Shown piece by piece: positions 25,974-39,587 of a stretch of DNA of 64,000 nucleotides. Position 1 is the first letter of the stretch. Every line of letters begins with the position of its first letter. The translations under genes were made by a program, and so were the position numbers. The notes under the pieces were generated by a model. The model made no database searches. It saw only the letters and a program-made list of their open reading frames with translations, and was not told the DNA's origin. The stretch is taken from positions 674-64,673 of the forward strand of contig NW_004457729.1 of NCBI RefSeq assembly GCF_000203815.1. Direction: 5' to 3'. Origin of the DNA: Cavenderia fasciculata. Lineage: Eukaryota; Evosea; Eumycetozoa; Acytosteliales; Cavenderiaceae.

Positions 25974-28900
25974 TTATTTAGTAAATTGTTTTGTGAATCT
26001 ATCAATACAAGCATTTCTAATTCTTTCACAAGTTGCAGGTGATTCTAAATGAAGGAATTCGGCAACAACATTATTACCATTATTATCTACTAATTTTTGT
26101 TCTTGTCTAGAGGCAATGATAGCCTCACGAATAGCAAAGAATACAGAACTACCCAAGAATAATGGTGGTTCTCCTACACCCTTACTAGAATGAATTGCTT
26201 TTGGATTGGGTGCATCACCAAAGAGACTGACATTGAAAATAATTGGAATGTCATTGAATCCTGGAATTTTATAGGTCGATGGACCACGTGTGAATTGGTA
26301 GCCACTTGGCTTAAATGTAACAACTTCTTCTAGTGTAGTGAGTCCTACTCCTTGAATAAAGGCTCCCTCTACTTGTCCTATATCAATGGTGGGATTCAAA
26401 CTGTCACCAACATCCATAATGATATCACTTTGTAGAATGGTATGGTCGCCTGTCAATGTATCAATTTCCACTTCACTGACAGAACAACCATAGTTGAAAT
26501 AGTTGAATGGAGTACCTTCACCTACACCACCATCCTTAAAGAGGTAACCAACATTGGGTGTTGCATAGTATCCGTTGGCAGAGAGATTGATACGTTCGAC
26601 AAAGGCTTGTGTTGTCAATTGTGCAAAACTGTAGTTGGGGAATCGTTGACGAAGAGGTTCAAGACGTTGATTGATTTGTTTGCATGCATCCAATGTGGCC
26701 ATACCATTCATATCTGAAGAGACAGAGGCTGCTGTGGGTGCTGTATTGGCGACCTTGTCTGTCGATGTTTCACTTACGTACACTTTTTCAACTGGAACAC
26801 CCAATTCTTTGGCTGCAATTTGAATAATCTTTGTGTGCAAACCTTGTCCCATCTCGGTACCACCATGAGTGACCAATACAGATCCATCAGTGTATATGTG
26901 AACCAAAGCACCAGCTTGGTTCAATGTCTTGATTGTAAAAGACATACCAAATTTGGTTGGAATCAATGCAATACCTCTCTTTTTCCATTTGTTCTTTTCG
27001 TTGAATTGTTTCACTTGTTCCAATCTAGCAAGATAGTTACTCTTTTGTAATGTTTCCTTCCAAATACGATCCAAGTGACAGTTGCTTACCTCTTGCAAGT
27101 AATGAGTTAATTCTCCTTCCTTGTAAAAGTTTCTTTCACGGATCTTGTACGATGGAATTTGCAAATGATGACTGATCTGTTCAATCCAATTCTCACAAAC
27201 CATCATACCCTGTGGACCACCAAATCCTCTAAAAGCAGTGTTGGTTGGCAGATTTGTCTTGCATAGTCTTCCAACAACACGAATGTTTGGTACTTTGTAG
27301 GCATTCTCAGAGTGGAAAATGGCACGATCCAATACACCACCACTTAGGTCATAGGAATAACCAGCGTCGGCAAATAATTGAATGTCTGCCACCTTTATCA
27401 TTCCCTCGTTATCAAAACCAATCTTGTAACGACCCAAGAATGGATGACGTGTACCAGTAGTGATCATATCTGTATCACGATCCAATACAAGACGAACTGG
27501 TTGACGAAGTTTTTGAGCAGCCAAAGAGGCGATACAAGAAACAAAGATGGAACGAGACTCTTTTCCACCAAAACCACCACCCATACGCTTGGTCTTTACA
27601 ACTATTTGGTTCATTGAGACACCAAGGGCCTTGGCAACCAGAATTTGAGTCTTTGTTGGATTTTGTGTTGAAGAGTAGATGTGATATTCATCACCTTCTA
27701 TTGGAACGGCCAAAGAGACGTTGGTCTCTAAATAAAAGTGTTCTTGACCTCCCATTTTGAATTCTCCTTGTACGACATTTTCACATTCACCAAAAACTTG
27801 ATCCACCTCTCTACCATTCTTGATGGTGTGCACCATATCAAGGAATGAGTTCTTCTCGATGGCATCTTCAATGGTGAGAACTGGTGTTAACTCTTCATAT
27901 TGGATTTGTACGGCTTTGGAAGCTTCTAGAGCTTGTTGGTGTGTTTCAGCTACAATCACACCGATAGGATAACCTTGACAGAGTACAGTCTTGCTTGCCA
28001 ATAGTTCTTCGTCATAGAATACAGGACCTGTCATGTTACTTCCACGAATATCCTTGTGAGTGTAGAAACCCTTTACTCCTGGCAATGATAAGGCTTTTGA
28101 GGCATCGATAGATGTAATGTTGGCATGTGCCTTGGTTGAGAGAACCATGGCTGCGTACAATGACGATTGTTTCATATCATCTACATAGATTGCTTCTCCA
28201 GTTACTTGCTTGTCACTGCTTTGATGTTTAATTGGTTGAGTGACTGGATGCAAAAGTGGTTGGGTTTGGTAGGTTTGTTCACCCGAGGTCATTTCTCTGT
28301 GATAGGGATTGGTAGCACTCTTTTCTCTCTCGTCGACTTGATATTTTGTGTTTCCTTGAGAGTCGACAAAGAGATAGTTATTTACAGTTAAAAAGAATTT
28401 GAAAAAGAAACTGGTTGTGAGTGATCGACGGTACTCTATCATTCCACCGGGAGCACCCTCAGCCAATGGCAAGTCAATCTCTAGATTTGAATAGATTTCA
28501 TCCAACAATGATTGAGACCATATCTTTCCAACCAACGCATCCATTGTTTTGGTGGCAAGAACAGCCTTTACATTCATACCACCATAGGCCAATGAAATAT
28601 CCTTGATTGAATACTCTCCTGTCGCTGTTGTTTGATTGGAACGTTCCAATTGTACACGGAAGCAACAAGAAACAATAGCGATATCATCTTCACGACGACG
28701 ACTTTGTTTGTAGGCTTCGACATACTCCAGTTGGTTGGTAAATGGAACAAAGATACTTGAAAGAACTTCAGATGGAAGGATATCAACGACACGGTATGTT
28801 TTGAAAAAGGTACGAATGTTTACATGACGTACAAGTTTTTCACCAGTGTTTTTGTCGATAGAGACAAGTTCCAAAATGGCACCAGCAGCCAATAACACTG

Positions 28901-30431
28901 GATTAATATCAGAGATTGGACTAGCAGTGACAATGTTACCACCGAGGCAGGCAGCATTTCTAATTTGGTTGCCAGCAAACCATTTAAACTGTGTCAACAT
29001 GGCTCTATAGGTTTGTGTCTTGTTTTGGTCAACTAATTGCTTGTCGTTGCATAAACCTTGGAGATAGGAACGAATTTCGGTCAAAGTGACGCTTGCACCA
29101 ATGTGGATACCATCATCAGCTTTTCTGATTCCATTCATCTCTTGAACACGAACAGGGGATAATAATACAGGATACACAACATTTCTAAACTTTGTTTCAA
29201 TTCCAATCTCTGTATTACCAACTACAATCTTGGCATGATTGTATTGAGATTTTAATTGCAATAATTCATCAAATGTGGTTGGTGTGTACCAAATGGCTCT
29301 ATCTCCATCGAATTTCAAAGTGGTTTCTTGTTTGTAATTTACCAAATACGGTGGAAAGATTAATTCTTGTTTTAAATCTAATGGTTTTGATGGAATCTAG
29401 AATAAAAAATATATAAATAAATAAATATTAGTATCCAAAATCTGATGGAAAAAGAAAGAAAAAAGGTCTTCTTTTTTTTTTTGGTCAATTTTACATGTTG
29501 AGTATTTGATTTACAATCACATGGTTTACCGCTTGATGGACAAATATTTTGTTTTTCTGGTGTCTCTGTATCAATTCCACTTGCAATTGATGGTAGTGAA
29601 TTTGTAGATGGCAAACCAAACTATATAAACATTGAAAGAAAAAAAAATAGTAAATTAAACAGACATTCAACTAGGAGTATTGATTATTATTATTATTTGT
29701 TGTTGTTGTTGTTGTTGTTGTTGTTATATAACATACAGATTTTGCAGCATCTAAAATTGGTCTATAACCAGTACATCTGCAAAGATTACCATCAAAACAT
29801 TCTTCAATGTCATGTTGAGTGGCAGTGGGGTGTGAACGAAGATAAGAATACAATGCCATAATGATACCAGGTGTGCAAAAACCACATTGTGAACCATATG
29901 CCTCTGAAATACGTGATTGAACAGGATGCAAACCATCGGTAACATTACCTAGACCTTCAATAGTTGTTATAGCACATCCTGATACAGCACATAATGGAAA
30001 TAGACATGCATTGATAGCACGATGAATAATTTTATCTTGATTGGATGAGTAGTGTGATATCATCACTGTACATGCTCCACATCCTCCCTCGCCACAACCT
30101 AATTTAGTTCCTGTTAAACCTATATTTAATAGATAGATACAAATGTATATGAATTAATATAAAATAGATAGACAGATAGATTGATAAAAAGAGAGAGAGA
30201 GAGAAAGAGTTATTATTGCTAGTTTACAGCAACAGGAGGTTACATACCAACATTTAATGATCTAAGATAATGTAATAAAGTGTGTTCTGGATTGGGATTA
30301 CGAACAACTACCTTGTTTCCATTTAAATAGAATAATAAGTCATGATTATAATTGTTGTTGTTGATGTTGTTGTTGTTGTTTTCTGTACTCGTGTTGATAG
30401 TACTACTACTACTACTAATACTGCTGATCAT
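25974..30431 (-). CDS. xdh: Xanthine dehydrogenase/oxidase
   Basis: Four exons (30431-30248, 30119-29737, 29620-29495, 29396-25974), 1371 residues, normal XDH length. The plant-type 2Fe-2S domain has [13 protein letters not shown]; the second 2Fe-2S domain has [15 protein letters not shown] and [12 protein letters not shown]. The FAD domain shows [13 protein letters not shown] and [13 protein letters not shown]. The molybdopterin domain has [21 protein letters not shown] (substrate-positioning Arg) and [12 protein letters not shown] (catalytic Glu). The enzyme oxidises hypoxanthine and xanthine to urate, in cytosol or peroxisome. A Ser/Asn-rich N-terminal extension of ~30 residues precedes the first domain. 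Its promoter is shared with the divergent ankyrin gene. Confidence 0.97.
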
Positions 30432-30850
30432 GTTGTACAGGTTTTAAAAAAGATAAAATAAAATGAATTGTGAAGAATGTCAAGTTTGATTCCATTTCAG
30501 TCGAAAAAAAATATCCGTTTTGTTTTGTGTTTTTTTTATTTTATTTTATTTTTTCCAATTTTGGTGAATGGGTACCCAATTTTGGTTAAAATTGAACCAA
30601 TTAGAGACAGAATAAAGTAATAAGGTATCTATACCCTCTATAAGTAGCTACTTGAATTCTATAAGGTTTGAGACTAATTTTAATCAACCAAAACAAAATA
30701 ATAATAAAATAAGTCTTGATGTGTGACTTTTTAAAAAAACCCCTTTAAAAAAAATCAAACTTTAAAGATAGATAGATACTGATAGTAACATCAGTAATAA
30801 CTGCAATAATAATAGTAATAGTAGTAATAGTAATAGATAGAAAGGAGAGA
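30432..30850. promoter_or_regulatory. Divergent promoter between xdh and the ankyrin-repeat gene
   Basis: The gap contains a duplicated 11-mer CCAATTTTGGT at 30555-30565 and 30576-30586, separated by GAATGGGTAC, so a GGGTACCC palindrome overlaps the start of the second copy. A diverged inverted relative (TTAAAATTGAACC) follows at once. No other gene is visible in the gap. Binding of a transcription factor is inference. Confidence 0.4.
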
Positions 30851-30899
30851 ATGGATACTAATAGTAACATCAATAATAACAGTAATAATAATAATAGTA

Positions 30900-30932
<33 letters not shown>

Positions 30933-31222
30933 TAACAACCAATTATTCATCATTTATTAGTGTAATGGGAAATTTATATCTTAGAACAAAGATTGTATCA
31001 TTTGTTAATCAGTTGCATCGAAAGCAACTAAGAAGAAGTTTAAAGTGGAAAGATCTTTGTTTAAACTCTCATCAGTTGATTCTATATGGTTACAAGGATG
31101 CTGTCATTAAACAATTAGAAAAAGAACCAATCAACATGTACATGGATCAACATACTCTAAGATATGCTTGTCAATTTAACCACATGGATCTTATTACTAG
31201 ACTGTTACTCATCAATAACAAT

Positions 31223-31266
<44 letters not shown>

Positions 31267-33217
31267 CGATAATAATAATAAGTATCCTACATTTAAATTT
31301 ACAGCAGTAGAATATCATGTAGCAGCGATCAATGGTCACATTAAAGTATTAGAGCTTATCGACAAAATTGAGCCAGACCTAGAGATCAATGGAAACACGA
31401 TGGATCTAGTTTGCAAGAATGGACATCTTGATGTAGCACGATACCTGCAAAACATTTCAACCGAGAGGAACAAACAATTAAAGACCACTACAATGGCAAT
31501 GGACAGCTGCTCCGCTCAGGGAAATATACAACTATTAGAGTTTCTTCATAGTCATCGAAGTGAAGGATGCACGAAATTAGCCATCGACATTGCCTCACTT
31601 AATGGCTTTTTCAATGTTGTCACCTTTCTATATAATAACAGATCTGAAGGTTTTACATCTTATGCCATTGAAGCAGCTGCTGAAAATAATCATCTTGAAA
31701 TTATTAAAGTAAATATTTATATATATATATAAACAACAATTGTTGTTTCAATTCCACCTAATTTTTATTAATTCTTTATTTATTTATTTATTTAGTATCT
31801 TGTAGGATTAAATGATCTTTATCCAGTGACAATTACTGCATTGGAAAAAGCTGCGAGTAATGGTAACTTGCCAATTCTTAAACACCTCATTCAATTCTAT
31901 AAACCTTCTTTGGTCGATCAAGCTTCAATTCTAACAGGCGCCTGTTCTGCTGGCCATCTCGATGTATGTCAGTATCTTGTGGAACAAGTTGGCATTAAAG
32001 TTACCAAAAATGTTGGTAAGGTATACACATTATCATTCATTATCATCACTATTCTTATCCTTCCTTACTGAATTTATATATCTAATAATCATGTACTTTT
32101 AGTTGGAGCTGCCACTAAATGCTCATATGATGTGTTAAAGTTTATTCTTGGTAAATCAAAGGCAATTGGATGTACTAAAAATATTGGTGATGGTGTAGCA
32201 TCCCAAGGAAGACTCGATATGCTTGAATTACTTGATCAAGAGATCGACAGATTATCATGTTCTGTTGCTGCCATGTCACGTTTGTATTGACACTTTTACA
32301 CATTGTTTTGTAATCTATATCTATACTTACTTGTCTCTCCTCTCTCTCTCTCTCTCCCACTTCTCCATACACTAGTCGCAGCTGAACATGGACATTTAGA
32401 TGTGGTCATGTACCTTCATGAACATAGAACCGAAGGATGCAATAAGACTACACTTAAAAAGGTAGTTCAAAATGGACATTTTGATGTTGCAAGATTTCTG
32501 ATTCACCACCGCGAGGAAAAGTTTGAGTCTGCTCTATCAACTGCCATTCAATACCGTTACTTTGATATGTTTTACTTCCTTTATGAAACTCAATTCCAGC
32601 TCGAACTTTTACATCATGAAGACAATCCATCCTCCTTCTCACCTGCTGCTGCCGCTGTACCACTCTCAAATGACAGCGAGAAATTGTTAGATCTTGCCTG
32701 TGAAAGTGGTAATCTAAATTTGGTCCAATATATTCACACCCATTTTAAATCAACAATTTGTACAACCTCTGCAATGGTAATTATTACTGTGTATTACCGA
32801 TAAATTAAATTGGTTGTTTTTTATTAATCTTTTTTATTTATTTTAATTCAGGACCAAGCCTGTAAATTTGGATATTTAAATATTGTACAATTTCTACATA
32901 ATAACCGACTTGATGCAACTTGTACAATTGATGCCATCAATCATTCAGTCTTTCATCTTCCAATTCTAAAGTTCCTCCACGAAAAGAGGGAAGAATTTAA
33001 GATTCCAAATGTAAAAGACAAAACTCTAATCAATTGTTGTTCATCTTTATCGTTTAACCCAAACATAAGCAACCAAAAATATATGCTAAAGGTAGTCAAA
33101 TTCCTTGTTGTTTTCCGGTTTGAGCATATTGCCAACCAAATTCAACAATGTCTAACAATGATGTGTTTGACACCAGAGATTAGAGAAGTTCTTGAACCAT
33201 TATCAAACTCGTCATAA
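30851..33217 (+). CDS. Ankyrin-repeat protein of the dictyostelid expanded type
   Basis: Five exons (30851-31708, 31796-32015, 32103-32279, 32376-32776, 32852-33217), 673 residues. An Asn-rich leader precedes a region TKIVSFVNQLHRKQLRRSLK typical of this family, then degenerate ankyrin repeats carrying the pattern NGHLDVARYL, AEHGHLDVVMYLHEHRTEGC, and SGNLNLVQYIH. The HxSEGC spacer between repeats (e.g. SHRSEGCTKLAID) is the hallmark of the large paralogous families in dictyostelids, which also resemble ankyrin proteins of giant viruses. A second Asn tract interrupts an early repeat. The function is probably protein binding, otherwise unknown. Confidence 0.87.
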
Positions 33218-33227
33218 TAATAATCAA

Positions 33228-33260
<33 letters not shown>

Positions 33261-33475
33261 CCAAAAAACGTTAAAAGAGTTTTTTTTTTTTGTTTTTTTT
33301 TTATATCTTTAGTATACTTGTCAGAAGAAGAGGAACACTAAACCAATCATATTATATCATCTTTTTTGTTTCTCGGTTCTCCTCCTCTTCATCTCTCCTC
33401 TTCCTCTTCCTCTTAGTTTGTGTTAACACAACGATATAGAGCGATAGATATATATATATATATAGAGGATACAGT

Positions 33476-33730
33476 ATGCATAGTAGTAATTCAATCGATA
33501 TTTCAACCTCTACTACTACTGCTGCTACTACTGCTACAGCTGCTGTTGTTGGAGATCATACAAATAACTATGTAGACGGAAATAATAACGACTATAACTA
33601 TAGTTATAACAACCAATACGGTCATCAACTTAATAATAATACTACCCATGTTGCAATCGATAATAGAAACGTAAACTATAAGAATCCTTCCTATAGATTC
33701 AATAATAATAATAACTATCAGCATATTAAC

Positions 33731-33796
<66 letters not shown>

Positions 33797-34124
33797 ATGG
33801 TATACAACAATGGAAACATTCCAAACTATTACAATCATATGATTTATCAAAATGCTGCCTATGCTGCAAGCAACAACAACAACGGTCATCATTATTCCAA
33901 TAATAATGGTCAATTTTACCAAGAACATCATAATAACAATTTGGATACAAATGTCACTTCTACCCAACATATGGGATCATCGTCATCATCATCATCATTA
34001 TTTATTAGCTCTCCTTCCTCACCAACAAACAACAACAACAACTATGGCCAAATATATAAAGGAAATTATAATTCATATCAAAAACCAAGGCCTCACTATC
34101 AACAAAACCGTTTCAATCAACCTC

Positions 34125-34157
<33 letters not shown>

Positions 34158-34774
34158 TACTACAACCTCAACAACTACTACAACCCCAACAACAAATTTA
34201 CGAAGAAGGACCAAATGGTACGGCCATTACAAACAACCAATCTTCTATCAATACTACTGGTAACAATATCGTTGAAGAAACGATAGCAATACCAGAGGTT
34301 AAAAAGATTATGAAACGAAATCCTCTAAACTCTTCAAACAATGGCTTGGGTACCAACTCAAAATCAAAAAGATCGTCATCAAAACTAAGTCTAGAAGAAA
34401 AGGAAGCTGCCTATCAAAAAGCACGTGAAAGAATATTTAGTAAAGAGGATCACGAGGAACTTTTAAATTTGGAAATGCCATCCCCACATTATAACCAGAA
34501 ACAACAAATCAATCAAAATATCAATTCTGTTGTTGATGGTGCTATTTCACCAACAATGACAGACTCCTCTTCTTCTTCTTCTTCTCTTGTCAACCCTGAA
34601 CAAAAGAATACAAAATCTATATTAAACCCAAACTCTCCGAATTTTGTGAGCAATCAATTTAAAGCTCCAGCCCATTCACTAAAAAATAATACCCTTAACA
34701 ATAATAATAATATGTATCAATATCAAAATGGAGATATTAATAATAAATTTTCCAGCAATGCTTATTTACGGTAA
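33476..34774 (+). CDS. Asn-rich protein with a SUZ motif (putative RNA-binding)
   Basis: Single exon, 432 residues, mostly Asn/Ser/Gln/Tyr low complexity. At about residues 305-325 there is a clear SUZ motif, SLEEKEAAYQKARERIFSKE, matching the ExxYxxARxRIF consensus. SUZ motifs usually lie C-terminal to an R3H domain in RNA-binding proteins; no R3H domain is visible here. The Asn/Tyr/Gln-rich body resembles condensate-forming RNA-granule proteins, which is inference. An upstream exon cannot be excluded, but the ATG is preceded by a TATA-like TATATATATATATA near 33450. Confidence 0.7.
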
Positions 34775-34928
34775 TAATAAATCAATTATATATATATTTA
34801 TAGTTTCGGGCAACTTTTTCTTTTATTGCTTCTTTATTTTGTGGTGGTGGTGGTGGTGGTTTACAAGCCCGACTCGGGCGGTGACGATGGATGGTTGTAC
34901 AACGACGACGACGACGACGATCATCAAT

Positions 34929-35813
34929 TTACATTGGTGGAGGTGGTGGTGGAAGATCAAATGCTGGTGGAGGTGGGAGATTAAATGATGGTGGAGGTGG
35001 TGGGAAGTCATAGGATGATGGAGGTGGTGGTGGAAGATCAAATGATGGTGGAGGTGGTGGTGGGAAATCAGACGATTGTTGGATAGAGGGTGGACGAGTT
35101 GGAATAGATGGAGGCATGTTGAGGGAAGGTGGTTGTGCTGCTGGTGGTGGTGGTTGTTGTGGACGAGGCTTGGCAGACACTGGTGGTGGTGTACTAGTGT
35201 ATGAAGGTGATGACACGGATGGAGTCGATGGTTGAGATGAGTGATTTGATGAATTGGTTGAAGATGGTGGTGGTGGAGGTGGGAGACCTTGTGAATCTGA
35301 AAGTGATCCATTGGATTGTTGGTGTTGAAGAGTGGCCGTTGTTGTTGTTGGTGCAGAGATACCATAGTGAACTTGTTTACGAACAAACTTTTGAGGAGCA
35401 CGAGTTGAATCGGCATCTACCTTTCTATCCTTGAGCGTTGATTTGTAGGGACGAGCACTATCGTTACCACGGAATACATTTGTACCCGATGCGTCGTGTA
35501 TCATGTCAATACGTTGGGAAAGATACTTGATTTGAAGATCGAGTTTATCGACCTCGTTGAGTTGTAGTTGTGTAAGTGTTGTAAGATGTGTACCAATAGT
35601 TTGAATGTGATAGGCAACATTCAATAGTGCATTCTTTGCATAGCTTTGTGTTTGATCATAGATTTGTGTTGCCTCTGCCGATCCAGGTACATAGGATTGT
35701 TTACAGTATGCAGAGATTTGTTGCATCTTTGAGTGATTGTCCATTAACTCTGCCAATGCTGATGGAATTGTTTGTTGTGTATAAACATTGATATCTAATG
35801 TAGGTTCTGACAT
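34929..35813 (-). CDS. abiA: Abi homologue, subunit of the SCAR/WAVE complex
   Basis: Single exon, 294 residues. The N-terminal helical region (IPSALAELMDNHSKMQQISA and AKNALLNVAYHIQTIGTHLT) and the homeodomain-homologous region (RPYKSTLKDRKVDADSTRAP, QKFVRKQVHYG) follow Abi1/Abi2. The C-terminal third is poly-Pro, with repeated FPPPPP/FDLPPPPP blocks able to bind profilin or SH3 domains. The metazoan C-terminal SH3 domain is absent, as in the known Dictyostelium Abi. The protein links SCAR/WAVE to Nap1-PIR121 and so to Arp2/3-driven actin protrusion. Confidence 0.94.
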   Translation of the reverse strand: MSEPTLDINVYTQQTIPSALAELMDNHSKMQQISAYCKQSYVPGSAEATQIYDQTQSYAKNALLNVAYHIQTIGTHLTTLTQLQLNEVDKLDLQIKYLSQRIDMIHDASGTNVFRGNDSARPYKSTLKDRKVDADSTRAPQKFVRKQVHYGISAPTTTTATLQHQQSNGSLSDSQGLPPPPPPSSTNSSNHSSQPSTPSVSSPSYTSTPPPVSAKPRPQQPPPPAAQPPSLNMPPSIPTRPPSIQQSSDFPPPPPPSFDLPPPPPSSYDFPPPPPSFNLPPPPAFDLPPPPPPM

Positions 35814-36124
35814 GATTGATGATGATTGGTTAAAGATCTCTCTCTCTCTCTCTCTATCAAGTCTAGCTTTTAAATATAATACAAGTGTTGATCAATATCT
35901 TTAGTTAAGAAAATGATGATTATGTGGATGAAGATGGGGATGGTTATAATATAATACAACTGTTGATACAATAAAATTATTATTATTTTTTTCTTCTTCA
36001 TCACAAAAAAAAAAATCAAAAAAAAAAAAAATAATAATCTTGTTTTTTGGTGTGTCTCACCGATACTATTGCATTATTAAAAGTATACTATCGCAAACAA
36101 CAAAAAGAGAGAGAGAGAGAAGAG
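35814..36124. other. Divergent intergenic region, no gene seen
   Basis: Between abiA and the BLOC1S5-like gene. It holds (CT)n/(GA)n runs, an A-rich stretch and a GAGA tract just before the downstream ATG. I see nothing else. Confidence 0.5.
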
Positions 36125-36675
36125 AGATGAGTAAAAAAATAACATTTGGTACAATTGATCCTTTAATTAAAGGTATAGATAACAGACGCACCAAATCCAT
36201 TCTCTAATACCTACTAACCCACACACATCAATAAAACAACAATACTCTAAAAGACCTTGGAAATATCTATAATTTCTATTTTGATCAAAACTATTTTATA
36301 GAGACAGAGATCAAATCATTTATAAGAGAGTTTGAGAGTAAGAGAGCAGATAGAGACATATTTGCATTACACCAACAGACACTAAATGCCAATACAACCG
36401 TGGCAAATGCAAAACAATCGACAGATGCATCACAACAACATCTCGAAAAGATAAACAAGAGATTGAGAGATCTAAACGATAGAATACAAAATCAAATATT
36501 AAAAGAGGATGTCTATCAATCACACCGAGATAGTGATACATTGGTTAGAATGGAAAAACATGGTCAAGAAAAGACTGTCATCGATGAATCCATACAGAGC
36601 AGCAAACTTGCAATCGAATCAAACTTTCAAGAACAATCACATCAACTTTGTGAAAAGTATCAAATAATATTATAA
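36125..36675 (+). CDS. bloc1s5: BLOC-1 subunit 5 (Muted)-like protein
   Basis: Two exons (36125-36170, 36254-36675), 155 residues. The first exon encodes only 15 residues and ends mid-codon; joined to exon 2 it gives DPLIKDLGNIYNFYFDQN and ETEIKSFIREFESKRADRD, which parallels the conserved N-half of human BLOC1S5 (LIIKDLGEIHSRL, then ETRYFVKEFEEKR). The rest is a Gln/Lys-rich coiled coil of the expected length. BLOC-1 acts in endosome-to-lysosome-related-organelle transport. Identification rests on this short conserved block, so it is probable rather than certain. Confidence 0.72.
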
Positions 36676-37977
<1,302 letters not shown>

Positions 37978-38320
37978 ATAATAATAACAAACTACCCCCC
38001 TATTTTTTATATATATATGATTACACCATGATTGAAATCAATTCTTTTAATAATAATAATAATCAAAACAACCCACTCCACTACACTACACACAAACCAA
38101 TCACGTCAATATATCAAAAGTATTACTTTTATCCAACCATTATTTTATAATTTGCGAATTAATCTATCATACATCTTTTTTTTTTAACCAAAAACAAGGG
38201 ACAACAAGGTTAAAAATAGACAAGATAGAGAGGAGAGGAAGGAATAAGAGGAAACTTGAAAAAAATAAAATTAAATAATAATTAATAATTATATATATGT
38301 TAATAGATTTATTTTAATTT
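37978..38320. other. Convergent 3' region, no gene seen
   Basis: Between the 3' ends of rab14 and the exonuclease gene: short Asn-codon-like AAT tract, poly-T and AT-rich DNA, consistent with 3' UTRs. Confidence 0.5.
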
Positions 38321-39182
38321 TTAGATGAGAGTTCTAGAAAATAATTGTCTGATTGAATCTTTAAAATAGGATAATTGTTCACGGAAATTCTTTTTAAGGA
38401 ATTTCTTATCAAAAGGACTGTGTAGTTGAGGTGTTAGGATATTGTAGATTGGAAGAAGGACAATGACATCGAGGGCACAATAGTCAATGATAGTAGGTGG
38501 TAGAGGTCTTTGCCTCCAAATATCAAGATTATTTTTAAATAGATCACGACCTTTGTGTTTAACATTGATTGCTTGTTGTGCATAGGGTTTGGGGGCGTAG
38601 AGGTCGGTGAGTTCGGCTAGACCAAACCGACGTATAGGCACATTACCCTCTTTTTTTTTCTGTAAGAGGGCATGTGCAATTTGAATGTCATATACATGGT
38701 CGAGTGTAACTTGATAACGATGATAGAGTATCTCAGAGTCACGACGACAATCGTGTACAATCTTTAGAATGATTTTACTCTCCAAGAGATCTTTTAGACC
38801 ATGCTTAAAGGCATTGTGTCCCAATACCATTATATCAAATATAAAGACACGTCCATTCTTTAGACCAATTTGAACAAGTGACACCTCACCATTCTTTCCC
38901 ATCTCCCATCCTTCCAAATCAAATGCCACTACATGTTCTTTGTTGATGATTTCAAAAACTCTCTTTAGTTGTTGTACGTCGTTGATGAGAAATATGCCAT
39001 CAAACGATGATTCATTCTCTCCCAATTGTCTAACGATTGCATTTGATGGATTGTTAGTGTCACCAATATCTTCTTTAAAGTTTGTTAATGTTTGTGATGT
39101 ACCAAGTTTGCCTTGTTTGATTTCTTTTAGTGCTTGTTGAAGATTCTAGACAAAGAATGTAGTTTTGATTAATAAATCATTG

Positions 39183-39217
<35 letters not shown>

Positions 39218-39440
39218 GTACCTTTCCAGATATAGTTGATAGTTTCTTGTAGATTACTTCTTTTTGTGATGCTCCACTCTTGAATCTAACCTGTACCGAT
39301 GTATTTTGTTGAAACTGTGCATATAATAATGTGCTATTTATAATATATTTACATTGTTGTTGTTGTTGTTGTTGTTGAATGATGTTGCTCTGTATCAAGC
39401 TACATATATTTCTATTTAATGTATATTTGGTAAAACTCAT
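38321..39440 (-). CDS. DEDDy-type 3'-5' exonuclease domain protein
   Basis: Two exons (39440-39222, 39145-38321), 347 residues. The exonuclease fold runs from HVVAFDLEGWEMG (motif I, DxE) through KIVHDCRRDSEILYHRYQVT (motif II) to TIIDYCALDVIVLLPIYNIL (motif III, YxxxD), i.e. a complete DEDDy catalytic set of the Egalitarian/EXD1-like branch. The first 40 residues are basic with a poly-Gln insert and few acids, suggesting mitochondrial targeting. Substrate (RNA or DNA) is not predictable. It is divergent from the LYR-protein gene across about 150 bp. Confidence 0.85.
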
Positions 39441-39587
39441 CACGTATACGTGTAAGAAGAATAATGCAATTTGCTATTACTAATAATTTTAATGCTATGA
39501 AAAACGAAAGTGTGTCCTTCACAGAACAAAGGTAATATTTTTTATTGATCAAAAGCTAGAGACTTAAATTATCTCCCTCTTTAAAGA

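Noticed and set aside
33503-33970. Ile-rich minus-strand frame opposite the SUZ gene
   Set aside because: It is the antisense of AAT/AAC codons, with no independent support.
39466-39535. ATG (MQFAITNNFN) as start of the LYR-protein gene
   Set aside because: Its GTAATA donor would leave the next exon in a frame that stops at once; the ATG at 39588 joins in phase and supplies the LYR motif.
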